A stretch of DNA of 64,000 nucleotides from Paenibacillus protaetiae. Lineage in GTDB: Bacteria > Bacillota > Bacilli > Paenibacillales > Paenibacillaceae. Shown in pieces: positions 25,909 through 34,382 of the stretch. Location of the stretch: positions 2,774,001-2,838,000 of the forward strand of contig NZ_CP035492.1 of the NCBI RefSeq assembly GCF_004135365.1, written 5' to 3'. Made by a program: the position numbers and the translations under genes. The notes beneath the pieces were generated by a model. It was given only the letters and a program-made list of their open reading frames with translations. It was not told the origin of the DNA and made no database searches. Positions within the stretch are counted from its first letter, which is position 1. Every line of letters starts with the position of its first letter.

Positions 25909-26416
25909 GCAGCAGCCGGGACAGCGCTGCCAGGCCGGGGCCGCTGGACGGCCGAGGCCTCCGGCGGTTGCTCGCTCGCGGCAGCTAGGCACGGCAAGCC
26001 AGCTAACAACTGCAAATTTGCAGTTGTTTTTCTCCAAAATGAGGATATTACGAGCATTAACTGCAAATATGCAGTTGTTTTTTTGAGATTAGGCCAATAT
26101 TGAAAGAAACTGAAGAAAATAAATGCATTTTTGCAGTTAAATAGAAAGAAACAGCGTTTTCGATCAAAATTAAATGCATTTTTACAGTTGAGGTTTCAAA
26201 AGAGGGTCCACGCAACGCAACTGGATATCCCGCTAAGAGAAAACCCCATTTGGCTTAACTCCCCCTAGTCTGGGTACAGCGGGGCCACTGCAACACATCA
26301 ACCGCCTGCCACGCCACCTAACAACTAAAGCACTCCTACCGCGCCTGCTCCACACTTCCAGCGAAGCCAATGCGACACTCCAAATATCGCCTGCCACGCT
26401 TCCCGCAGCCGAACCG
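25909..26416. other. intergenic region with no gene, repeat-bearing
   Basis: About 500 bp between the epimerase terminator and the 3' end of the SulP gene. It holds the second TGCA-palindrome cluster and, after it, GC-rich low-information DNA rich in GCCAC-like words, also seen around cluster 1. No supported coding frame. Confidence 0.7.
26006..26192. repeat. TGCA-palindrome repeat cluster 2
   Basis: Two perfect 18-bp palindromes, AACTGCAAATTTGCAGTT at 26008-26025 and AACTGCAAATATGCAGTT at 26059-26076, then two variants AAATGCATTTTTGCAGTTAA near 26121 and AAATGCATTTTTACAGTT near 26173. They share words and spacing with the cluster at 14056-14240. Confidence 0.8.
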
Positions 26417-27628
26417 TTAGCGTTCCGCATCCAGCGGAACCGCTGCGCCTTTAGCGCCGGCTGACGGCCGTGCTGCCAGCCGCCAGCCGTAGTGGACGAT
26501 GACGCCGGCAACAACGCCAATCGCCAGATCATGTGTCCATACAACGGAAGCGACTGTTACAAGCATTACAGCCGTTTCATGAAACGGCACCCGGTGCAGC
26601 CGGTACACCGATTTCCAGTCGAAGATCGATACGCATACCATGAGCATAATGCCGACAAGCACCGCCATCGGCACAATCGCCAGCACATCGCCGAGCAGAA
26701 CGGTAAGCAGCAGCAGGAACAACGCCGCAACCAACGTGGACAGCCGGCTTGTCCCGCCCATTTTCACATTGAGCACTGATTCGGCCACAAGCGCACAGCC
26801 CGCCATGCCGCCAAAAAAGCCGGCAACGACGTTCGCCGCCCCTTGCCCGCGCATCTCCCGATGTTTGCTCGTCTGCCGTCCGGTTTCCTCGTCGATCAAG
26901 TTTTGCGTCAGCATCGTTTCCGTAAAGCCCACCACGGCAAGCGACAGCGAATAAGGCAATATGACAACCAGCGTATGCCAGCTGAACGGTACGTCCGGAA
27001 TGAGGAAGGACGGCAGCGACGCGTCGATGTCCGCAATATCGCGGATCAGTTGAACGCCGCTTATATGCAGCGCCCATACGCCAAAGGTCAGCACCGCAAC
27101 CGCCACGAGCGGCGAAGGAACCGCTTTGAAATAACGCGGCAAAAAATAAATGATCAGCAGCGTAATCGCAATAAGCGCGTACATGCGCCATGATGCGCCT
27201 TTAAAATATTGCAGCTGCGACATCAAAATCAATATGGCAAGCGCGTTAACAAAACCTTTGAGCACGCCCGGCGCCACAAACCGCATCAGGCTGCCTAATC
27301 TAAACAGCCCCATTAAATATTGCAGGATGCCCGTCAGGATGGTCGCAGCGAACAAGTACTGGATGCCGTGGCCTTTTACAAGCGACAGCATCAGTACAGC
27401 CATCGAGCCGGCCGCCGCGGAAATCATCCCCGGCCGCCCGCCCAAAAACGTAATCACAAGCAAAATGCATACGGAAGCGTAAATGCCGACAACCGGCGGA
27501 ACACCCGCCATAAACGAAAAAGCTAACGAATCCGGCACAAGCGCAAGCGTGGCCGTCATGCCGGCCAGCACGTTCAGCCGCACATCCGTGGTCCACTGCT
27601 CCCGCAAAGCGGTTAAACGAACCTTCAT
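26417..27628 (-). CDS. SulP-family anion permease without STAS domain
   Basis: Membrane permease of the SulP (SLC26) family, 403 residues with about 11 to 12 hydrophobic segments. Signature stretches: LVPDSLAFSFMAGVPPVVGI and YASVCILLV, GGRPGMISAAAGSMAVL, FVNALAILILMSQLQYF and FFGGMAGCALVAESVLNVKM. The C-terminal cytoplasmic STAS domain usual in the family is absent. The ATG is 1 nt after the deoC stop, and the RBS-like GGCGAAGGC is inside deoC, so translation is coupled. The substrate is unknown; relatives move sulfate, bicarbonate, dicarboxylates or purines. Confidence 0.9.
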   Translation of the reverse strand: MKVRLTALREQWTTDVRLNVLAGMTATLALVPDSLAFSFMAGVPPVVGIYASVCILLVITFLGGRPGMISAAAGSMAVLMLSLVKGHGIQYLFAATILTGILQYLMGLFRLGSLMRFVAPGVLKGFVNALAILILMSQLQYFKGASWRMYALIAITLLIIYFLPRYFKAVPSPLVAVAVLTFGVWALHISGVQLIRDIADIDASLPSFLIPDVPFSWHTLVVILPYSLSLAVVGFTETMLTQNLIDEETGRQTSKHREMRGQGAANVVAGFFGGMAGCALVAESVLNVKMGGTSRLSTLVAALFLLLLTVLLGDVLAIVPMAVLVGIMLMVCVSIFDWKSVYRLHRVPFHETAVMLVTVASVVWTHDLAIGVVAGVIVHYGWRLAARPSAGAKGAAVPLDAER

Positions 27629-27629
27629 T

Positions 27630-28316
27630 TTAATAGCCTTCGCCTTGTCCGCCCGTTACGATCGCCACGCTGGAGCTTGCGCCAATCCGCGTCGCGCCCG
27701 CAGCCAGCATGCGGACAGCCGTATCGAAATCGCGCACTCCGCCCGACGCCTTCACGCCAATATCCGGGCCAACCGTACGGCGCATAAGCGCAATGTCGGC
27801 TTCGGTCGCTCCGCCTTTGCCAAAGCCGGTCGATGTTTTCACAAAATCAGCACCGGCTTCCACACTAATACGGCTTGCCGTTTCCTTCTCTTCATCCGTC
27901 AGCAGGCCGGTTTCCAAAATCACTTTCAGCACCGCTTGGTTGCCGCATGCTTCGACAACGCCGGCAATATCGCTGCGCACAAATTCCCATTCGCCCGATT
28001 TGATAAGACCAACGTTAATGACCATATCGATTTCGGTTGCGCCGTTCGCAATGGCGTCACGCGCTTCCGCCGCCTTGGCGAATGTCGTTGTCGCCCCAAG
28101 CGGGAACCCGATCACCGTCGTAATGCCTACCCCGGATCCGTCCAGCAGGCTTGCCGCATAACGGACCCAGCTTGGATTAACGCATACCGTTGCAAAACGG
28201 TATTGCTTCGCCTCCTCGCAAAGCTTGCCGACTTCCTCTCTTGTTGCTTCCGCTTTCAGCAGGGTGTGGTCAATGGCAGACGCCACTTGCTCCGGCGTAA
28301 ATGAATGGTTACTCAT
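27630..28316 (-). CDS. deoC: deoxyribose-phosphate aldolase
   Basis: Class I aldolase cleaving 2-deoxyribose-5-phosphate to glyceraldehyde-3-phosphate and acetaldehyde, 228 residues, normal length. Seen: [10 protein letters not shown] at the N-terminus, [30 protein letters not shown] (Asp), [12 protein letters not shown] with the Schiff-base Lys, and [10 protein letters not shown] with the second Lys. RBS AAAGGAGAG. It sits directly after the deoR-type regulator and is coupled to the SulP gene. Confidence 0.96.
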   Translation of the reverse strand: MSNHSFTPEQVASAIDHTLLKAEATREEVGKLCEEAKQYRFATVCVNPSWVRYAASLLDGSGVGITTVIGFPLGATTTFAKAAEARDAIANGATEIDMVINVGLIKSGEWEFVRSDIAGVVEACGNQAVLKVILETGLLTDEEKETASRISVEAGADFVKTSTGFGKGGATEADIALMRRTVGPDIGVKASGGVRDFDTAVRMLAAGATRIGASSSVAIVTGGQGEGY

Positions 28317-28362
28317 ACGGGTTCTCTCCTTTAATGGGGTTCATATTCTCTCTATTGCATGA

Positions 28363-29307
28363 TTAAGCTTCCAGCAAATGCTGGGCTGTGATGTAATCGG
28401 TAATTAACGTGTTCACATATTTACCGCGCAAAGCACCCAGAACGGCGTCGATTTTGCTTGGCCCGCCCGCTACGAGAATGGACGTCTCCTTATGGCGCAG
28501 CTCGTCCAGTTCAATGCCGATTGTCCGCTCGTTCAGCTCGCTGCTGCACAGATTGCCGTTAATGTCGATCACCCGGGAGCATATGTCGCCAACCCCCCGG
28601 CTGCGGATCATCTCCACATCTTCCGGCGTAAAATAATTAGCTGCCATCAGCACCGAATCCGGCGTTGGCGACCCGACCGTTACAAGTGCAATGTTGGCGT
28701 CCTTGCCCCGGTTTAAAATATTGCGCACATGCCGGTCCGCCTCAATCGTTCTCCGGACAATGGCATGGTCAACGATCGCCGGCAGATGGAGATGGTACGG
28801 ATTCGTATGAAAAGCGTTGCCGAACAGCTGGGCGATTTCATACGCATACGTATTAATTTCGCTGTGGCTGACGCCGCCGTTCAGCTGTACGACACTGACG
28901 CCCTTCACATGCTTGCTGCGCAGCTTCAGCGCCACTTCATACAGCGTTGTGCCCCATGTGACGGCAATGCTGTCACCATCCTTCACCAGCTCCAGCAAGT
29001 AATCGGCTGCCGCCTCGCCCAGAAAGCTTTTGACGATGCGGTCTTCGTATTTCGGAATCGGGGCGACAATTGCCTTCTTCAAGCCGTACTTGCGTTCAAG
29101 CAGCTCGACCCGCTCCTGCTGGTCGGCTACCGGATCAACAATCCGGATTTGCACAATGCCGGACAGCTTCGCCTGCTGCAAAAAACGGGAAACCGTCGGG
29201 CGCGATACGCCAAGCTGCTTGGCGATTTCCTCCTGGTTATAATCCAGCTGGTAATACATCCGGGCCGCTTCTATCATTTTTTGCCGTTTATCGTTTAATT
29301 CATCCAT
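28363..29307 (-). CDS. deoR: SorC-family transcriptional regulator, DeoR type
   Basis: Sugar-sensing repressor resembling Bacillus subtilis DeoR, 314 residues. The N-terminal helix-turn-helix is LDYNQEEIAKQLGVSRPTVS; the C-terminal SorC sugar-binding domain has VTWGTTLYEVA, VSVVQLNGGVSHSEINTYA and TILVAGG-like VAGGPSKIDAVLGALRG. In B. subtilis this protein represses the deoxyribonucleoside operon and responds to deoxyribose-5-phosphate; the same is inferred here from the deoC neighbour 46 bp downstream. RBS GGAGTG lies 11 nt before the ATG, and a TATAAT-like -10 lies near 29388-29393 on the minus strand. Confidence 0.92.
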   Translation of the reverse strand: MDELNDKRQKMIEAARMYYQLDYNQEEIAKQLGVSRPTVSRFLQQAKLSGIVQIRIVDPVADQQERVELLERKYGLKKAIVAPIPKYEDRIVKSFLGEAAADYLLELVKDGDSIAVTWGTTLYEVALKLRSKHVKGVSVVQLNGGVSHSEINTYAYEIAQLFGNAFHTNPYHLHLPAIVDHAIVRRTIEADRHVRNILNRGKDANIALVTVGSPTPDSVLMAANYFTPEDVEMIRSRGVGDICSRVIDINGNLCSSELNERTIGIELDELRHKETSILVAGGPSKIDAVLGALRGKYVNTLITDYITAQHLLEA

Positions 29308-29431
29308 AACCTGCGTTCACTCCAGACACATGATGTGCGGATTACTTGAAAAAATGTGATGGATAATCATTTACATTATTTCATTTTATTATAAACGTTT
29401 TGCTTTTGAAATACTTATTCCGGTGGCAAGC

Positions 29432-29473
29432 AAAAAAAGCGGCGGTTTGCTCCATAAGAACAACCCGCCGCTT
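29432..29473 (-). terminator. terminator after the cupin gene
   Basis: On the minus strand, stem AAGCGGCGGGTT with its near-perfect complement, followed by seven T. It lies 27 bp after the cupin stop. Confidence 0.88.
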
Positions 29474-29500
29474 GTATGATTTGAAGCATTCGGAAACCGG

Positions 29501-29959
29501 TTAACCCCGGTTGATCAGGTGAAAATCGTCATAATGGAAGCCTGGCGATACGATGCAGGACACCAGCACCGGCTCGTTTCCCAGCGGACGCGCCATCTGC
29601 CATTCGCCGCGCGGCACAAGCGCCTGCGGCTGCTGGCCGTTCAGTACGTCCCCGCCAAGCACGATTTCCTGCCGCGTTTCCGGCTGATCGCCCGTTCCGC
29701 CCAGCGTCAGCATAATCGGGCTGCCCGAATGCCACAGCCACACCTCATCGGAAAGGACCGTATGCCAGTCCGAAAACTCATCGGGGTGCAGCAGAAAATA
29801 AATGGAAGAGGCCGCAGGGCGAGAGCCGGAATACGGCGCACCCAATACTTCATGAGGAATCGTAAACGATGCTTTCCAAATTTCTTTATACCAGCCGCCT
29901 TCGACATGGGGCTGCAGGCCAAGCGCTTCAACAAGCGGTGATACTTTTTTATCCGTCAT
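29501..29959 (-). CDS. cupin-domain (DUF985) protein
   Basis: Small soluble cupin of the DUF985 family, 152 residues. Signature stretches: HVEGGWYKEIWKAS, SSIYFLLHPDEFSDWH, DEVWLWHSGSPIML, LVPRGEWQMARP and CIVSPGFHYDDFHLI, the latter with the conserved C-terminal DF. The substrate is unknown. AAAGGAGC precedes the ATG at 29959 by 8 nt. It begins 25 bp after the ABC exporter stop, so the two are probably one transcript ending at the terminator at 29432-29473. Confidence 0.9.
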   Translation of the reverse strand: MTDKKVSPLVEALGLQPHVEGGWYKEIWKASFTIPHEVLGAPYSGSRPAASSIYFLLHPDEFSDWHTVLSDEVWLWHSGSPIMLTLGGTGDQPETRQEIVLGGDVLNGQQPQALVPRGEWQMARPLGNEPVLVSCIVSPGFHYDDFHLINRG

Positions 29960-29984
29960 AGGTATTTGCTCCTTTATATTGGTT

Positions 29985-31721
29985 TTAAGTAACTGCCGCA
30001 TAAGCGCCAAACTGGGCTGCGTGCAGGCGGCTGTATATGCCGCCGGCCGCGATCAGCTCTTCGTGCCGGCCTTGCTCGGCGATGCCGCTTTCGTCTACGA
30101 CGATGATGCGGTCTGCATTTTTGATGGTGGCGAGCCGATGCGCAATAACCAGTGTTGTCCGCCCTACGGACAGCTCGGCCAGCGACTGCTGAATCGCCGC
30201 CTCCGTCTCTGTATCCAGCGCCGATGTCGCTTCATCCAAAATCAGGATCGGCGGATTTTTGAGGAACATGCGCGCAATCGCAAGACGCTGCTTTTGTCCG
30301 CCGGAAAGCTTCACGCCGCGCTCCCCGATAACTGTGTCAAGCCCGTCCGGCTGCTGCAAAATAAACGGCTCCAGCTTTGCACGCCTTGCCGCTTCCCAAA
30401 TGCTCGCTTCATCCGCATCCAGCTTGCCGTACGTAATGTTGTCGCGGATCGTGCCCGCAAACAGGAACACATCCTGCTGCACGATGCCGATCTGGCGGCG
30501 CAGCGATTCCAGCGTCAGCTCCCGGATATTGTAGCCGTCAATCGAAATCGTGCCGGAGGTTGCTTCGTAAAACCGCGGCAGCAAGCTGCACAGCGTCGTT
30601 TTGCCTGCGCCGGAAGGTCCGACAAATGCAATCGTCTCTCCCGCGCGAATCGTTAAATTAATGCCGTTAAGCACATTCGAATCGCCGCCGTAGCCAAACG
30701 TTACCTGCTCATAACGAATATCGCCCCGAAGCGTGCCAATAGCTATCGCGCCCTCTATATCCGTAATATCGGGTTCGGTATCCATCAGCTCGATGTAACG
30801 CTTAAAGCCCGCGATCCCTCTCGGGTAGCTTTCAATAACGGCATTAATTTTTTCAATGGGTTTAAAGAAGATGTTCGTCAGCAGCACAAATCCAACAAAC
30901 TCCCCATAGCTGAGCTGCCCGTCAATGACGAACCAGGAGCCGCAAATGAGAACAAAAAGCGTCACCAGCCGCATCAGCATGTATGTCAGTGAGCCGTTGA
31001 ACCCCATAATTTTATAAGCGATCAGCTTCGCTTCGCGAAAACGCATATTGTTCACGCGGAACAGCTTGCGTTCATGCTCTTCGTTGGCGAATGCCTGCAC
31101 GACGCGAATGCCGCCTACCGTATCTTCCACGCGTGCATTAAAGTCGGCCATGTCCGAGAACAGCCGGGAAGACGCTTTGGTCATCTTTTTGTTGAAATAA
31201 ACAACAAGCCACATAATAATCGGCACTACTATAAATGTCAGCACCGCCAGCTTCATATTAATAGTGGCCATAATAATAAACGCTCCGATCAGCGTCATTA
31301 CCGCAATAAACATATCCTCCGGCCCATGATGGGCAACCTCGCCGATTTCGAACAAATCGTTGGTCATGCGCGAGATGAGATGGCCGGTTTTGGTATTGTC
31401 AAAATATCGGAACGACAGCTTCTGCACATGGTCAAACAGCTTGCGGCGCATATCGGTTTCGATATTAATGCCCAATTTATGGCCCCAATACGTAACTACA
31501 AAGTTGAGCACCGTATTAACGGCGTATAACGCCAGCAAAGCCAAGCAGGCAATCACAATCCAGCGCCAGTTCTGGTCCGGCAGCAAGTCGTCAATGACAT
31601 GGTTGACGGCCAGCGGAAAAGCAAGCTCCAGCAGCGCCAGCAAAACCGCGCAGCCAAAGTCGAGATAAAACAGCCTTTTATAGGGCTTATAATAGGAAAA
31701 AAATCTGCGAAGCGTTGGCAT
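29985..31721 (-). CDS. ABC exporter, fused permease and ATPase
   Basis: Type IV (ABC-B) half-transporter, 578 residues, like Bacillus YwjA. Six membrane helices lie in residues 1-320. The ATPase has Walker A GPSGAGKTT, Q-loop GIVQQDVFLFAGTIRDNI, ABC signature LSGGQKQR, Walker B ILILDEATSALD and the H-loop AHRL. It probably works as a homodimer exporting lipids or drugs. RBS GGAAAGGAG precedes the ATG. The cupin gene follows in the same transcript. Confidence 0.93.
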   Translation of the reverse strand: MPTLRRFFSYYKPYKRLFYLDFGCAVLLALLELAFPLAVNHVIDDLLPDQNWRWIVIACLALLALYAVNTVLNFVVTYWGHKLGINIETDMRRKLFDHVQKLSFRYFDNTKTGHLISRMTNDLFEIGEVAHHGPEDMFIAVMTLIGAFIIMATINMKLAVLTFIVVPIIMWLVVYFNKKMTKASSRLFSDMADFNARVEDTVGGIRVVQAFANEEHERKLFRVNNMRFREAKLIAYKIMGFNGSLTYMLMRLVTLFVLICGSWFVIDGQLSYGEFVGFVLLTNIFFKPIEKINAVIESYPRGIAGFKRYIELMDTEPDITDIEGAIAIGTLRGDIRYEQVTFGYGGDSNVLNGINLTIRAGETIAFVGPSGAGKTTLCSLLPRFYEATSGTISIDGYNIRELTLESLRRQIGIVQQDVFLFAGTIRDNITYGKLDADEASIWEAARRAKLEPFILQQPDGLDTVIGERGVKLSGGQKQRLAIARMFLKNPPILILDEATSALDTETEAAIQQSLAELSVGRTTLVIAHRLATIKNADRIIVVDESGIAEQGRHEELIAAGGIYSRLHAAQFGAYAAVT

Positions 31722-31823
31722 AAGCTACTCCTTTCCATAACAGCTAATCTCCTGATGATAATGGATATCAATTCCTAAAGTCAATGATCGGACCGGATGT
31801 GATATCCGTTATAAACAGCGCCG

Positions 31824-31872
31824 CTCAAACAAACAGCCAACCGCCGGCCGGCGAATTGGCTGTTTGTTTGAG
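31824..31872. terminator. perfect 17-bp inverted repeat, probable terminator
   Basis: Arms CTCAAACAAACAGCCAA and its complement with a 15-nt GC-rich loop, between the ABC exporter start and the tandem array. There is no strong T-run, so a terminator role for transcripts reading through from the MATE gene is only probable. Confidence 0.6.
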
Positions 31873-31936
31873 TAATTGTTCTGGCTTGGTTGGCGTGGCT
31901 GCACCTGTCATGCTCGGCTTACGGCCGCATGAGGGA

Positions 31937-32804
31937 CTGCTTGCTGCATGCCAATCTCGGCTTGCCGCAGATTGGCATGCTATTCCTTGCACGCCGCTCA
32001 GCCAGCTGCAACCGCTTGGCGTGCTGCTTGCTGCATGCCAATCTCGGCTTGCCGCAGATTGGTATGCTATTCCTTGTACGCCGCTCAGCCAGCTGCAACC
32101 GCTTGGCGTGCTGCTTGCTGCATGCCAATCTCGGCTTGCCGCAGATTGGTATGCTATTCCTTGCACGCCGCTCAGCCAGCTGCAACCGCTTGGCGTGCTG
32201 CTTGCTGCATGCCAATCTCGGCTTGCCGCAGATTGGTATGCTATTCCTTGCACGCCGCTCAGCCAGCTGCAACCGCTTGCCGCAGATTGGTATGCTATTC
32301 CTTGTACGCCGCTCAGCCAGCTGCAACCGCTTGGCGTGCTGCTTGCTGCATGCCAATCTCGGCTTGCCGCAGATTGGTATGCTATTCCTTGTACGCCGCT
32401 CAGCCAGCTGCAACCGCTTGGCGTGCTGCTTGCTGCATACCAATCTCGGCTTGCCGCAGATTGGTATGCTATTCCTTGTACGCCGCTCAGCCAGCTGCAA
32501 CCGCTTGGCGTGCTGCTTGCTGCATACCAATCTCGGCTTGCCGCAGATTGGTATGCTATTCCTTGTACGCCGCTCAGCCAGCTGCAACCGCTTGGCGTGC
32601 TGCTTGCTGCATGCCAATCTCGGCTTGCCGCAGATTGGTATGCTATTCCTTGCACGCCGCTCAGCCAGCTGCAACCGCTTGGCGTGCTATTCCTTGCACG
32701 CCGCTCAGCCAGCTGCAACCGCTTGGCATGCTATTCCTTGCACGCCGCTCAGCCAGCTGCAACCGCTTGGCGTGCTGCTTGCTGCATGCCAATCTCGGCT
32801 TGCC
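31937..32804. repeat. 87-bp tandem repeat array derived from the MATE gene 3' end
   Basis: Eight full 87-bp units start at 31937, 32024, 32111, 32198, 32339, 32426, 32513 and 32600, with one truncated unit between 32280 and 32338, two 44-bp partial units at 32687 and 32731, and a final partial unit at 32775-32804. On the minus strand each unit carries the last 19 codons and stop of the MATE gene (CAAGCCGAGATTGGCATGCA, then CAAGCGGTTGCAGCTGGCTGA without its last base) plus about 30 bp of flank. Each full unit contains 12-bp inverted arms GCATGCCAATCT and AGATTGGTATGC. Since 87 is a multiple of three, long artificial open frames arise on both strands. Confidence 0.95.
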
Positions 32805-34128
32805 TCAGTTTTTTGCGTCCGCGCCAGCGGAAGAGGGCGATGATGCCGCGGAAATATTCGTCCGCGATCATACAGCTATAAATGCAGGAGAGGCCCCATC
32901 CCAGCTTGACGCCAAGCACGTAAGACAGCAGCGTGGCGATCAGCGACATCGAGATAAGCGAGTTGGTCATCATAAACCGCGTATCGCCGATGGCGCTCAA
33001 GGAGTTGCCCAGCGCCATATTGAGCATTTTGCCCGGCTGAAGAAGCAGATTGAGCGAAAGCAAAGAAACGCCAAGCGCGATGATATGCGGGTCGGACGTA
33101 AAGAAGCCCAGCATTTTATCCCCGACGAAATAGACGATAACCGCGTTGACCGATACGATTACCAGTCCGATATATAAACCGCGGTAGGCGCTGCGGTAAG
33201 CTTCTTTCGTCCGCTTGGCGCCAAACAGATGCGCCACCTGGATTTGCACGCCCATCGCGATGGACTGCCCGAGCAGGAAGCAAAACGATTCCAGCGTATT
33301 CATGTAAGTGCGGGCGGTCAGTTCCGCGGAGCCAAGCATCGCCAGGAACGAAAAGATCGCAAGCTGCGAGAACACCCAGCACGACATGTTCACGCCCAGC
33401 GGCCAGCCGATCTTCAGCACTTCGTGAAACAGCTTGCGGTCGAACAGCTTGAAGTCCGGCAGCCGGATTGGCCGGTGAAATGCGCTTAAAAAAATGTAAA
33501 ACAACACGATCGTCGCAAGCAGCCTGCTTGTTACCGTCGATATCGCAACCCCGGTCAGCCCCAGCTGCGGAAAACCAAAATGGCCAAAAATAAAAGACGA
33601 GTTTAAAAACAGATGGACAATATTCATGCCGACCGCAATGTACATCGGCGCTTTCGTGTTGCCGGTGTTGCGGATGGACGTGCTCAGCGTCGTCATCACG
33701 GCCGTCAGCACCATACCTCCGCCAACGATGGATATATAAATTTCCGCAAGCGGCAGCAGCCGGTCCGGCAGCTGCAGCAGCATGGCGATTTGCCGCGGCG
33801 CCGCAATCAGCGCCACACTGATGACAACGCCGATCAGCGCGGTCACTTTAAGGGCGATAACGCCTAACGTCCGGGCAGATTCCCGGTCCCGCGCTCCCAA
33901 GCGCTGCGCAATCAAAATACCGGCGCCGCTCGATACAGTCGTAAACAGCGCCATCAGCGCATTAAACAGCTGATTGGAGAAACCGACGACCGCTACGGCG
34001 TCGTCGGAAATTTTGCTGACCATTAACGTATCGGCCGCGCCTAACAAAAATTGCAAAAACAATTCAATAAAAATTGGCCAGGATAACATCCATAGCGAAT
34101 AATTTCCCAGCTGTTGCCGTGAACCCAT
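32749..34128 (-). CDS. MATE-family multidrug efflux pump
   Basis: Na+ or H+-coupled exporter with about 12 membrane helices, 459 residues, normal length. Seen: WPIFIELFLQFLLGAADTLMV, VSSGAGILIAQRLGA in helix 2-3, GMNIVHLFLNSSFIFG, and the second-half repeat LESFCFLLGQSIAMGVQIQV. GGGAGGG precedes the ATG at 34128. The final 18 residues and stop lie inside the tandem array, whose units are copies of this end. The substrate is unknown. Confidence 0.92.
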   Translation of the reverse strand: MGSRQQLGNYSLWMLSWPIFIELFLQFLLGAADTLMVSKISDDAVAVVGFSNQLFNALMALFTTVSSGAGILIAQRLGARDRESARTLGVIALKVTALIGVVISVALIAAPRQIAMLLQLPDRLLPLAEIYISIVGGGMVLTAVMTTLSTSIRNTGNTKAPMYIAVGMNIVHLFLNSSFIFGHFGFPQLGLTGVAISTVTSRLLATIVLFYIFLSAFHRPIRLPDFKLFDRKLFHEVLKIGWPLGVNMSCWVFSQLAIFSFLAMLGSAELTARTYMNTLESFCFLLGQSIAMGVQIQVAHLFGAKRTKEAYRSAYRGLYIGLVIVSVNAVIVYFVGDKMLGFFTSDPHIIALGVSLLSLNLLLQPGKMLNMALGNSLSAIGDTRFMMTNSLISMSLIATLLSYVLGVKLGWGLSCIYSCMIADEYFRGIIALFRWRGRKKLRQAEIGMQQAARQAVAAG

Positions 34129-34292
34129 TATGCCTTACCCTCCCGGGAACTTTAAGGCTTTGGCAGCCTTTATGCCTGTTCCCATCCATGATTATTCTTT
34201 CTCGTATTATAGTTGCTGCGGGGCAGTTTGTGTATCACGATATCAACCGAAACTTTCACTTTTGAAACTTCGATAAAGCGGAGCGGAAGCAT

Positions 34293-34333
34293 AGCAAACA
34301 AGCTCTGCGCCATAGGGGCAGAGCTTGTTTGCT
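34293..34333. terminator. inverted repeat, probable terminator of pncB
   Basis: Stem AGCAAACAAGCTCTGC with its complement, loop about 9 nt, about 50 bp after the pncB stop on the minus strand. It lacks a long T-run. Confidence 0.65.
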
Positions 34334-34382
34334 TGAAGCGCAGCCGGTCGAATGCCGGGCCGGCAAGCCTTCCAGCGCCTCC

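Noticed and set aside
25909-26416. Insertion sequence or MITE between the epimerase and SulP genes
   Set aside because: Short palindromes are present, but no transposase remnant, long terminal inverted repeats or target duplication could be identified.
29388-29440. DeoR operator upstream of deoR
   Set aside because: The region is AT-rich with short ATAAT/ATTAT words, but no convincing extended palindrome matching a known DeoR site was seen.
31937-32804. CRISPR array
   Set aside because: Units are contiguous near-identical 87-bp copies with no unique spacers, and no cas genes are nearby.
31784-33177. Long open frames on both strands across the tandem array
   Set aside because: The 87-bp unit is a multiple of three and lacks stops in several frames, so any frame through it stays open. 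The frames have no RBS, and the repeat is a copy of the MATE gene end.
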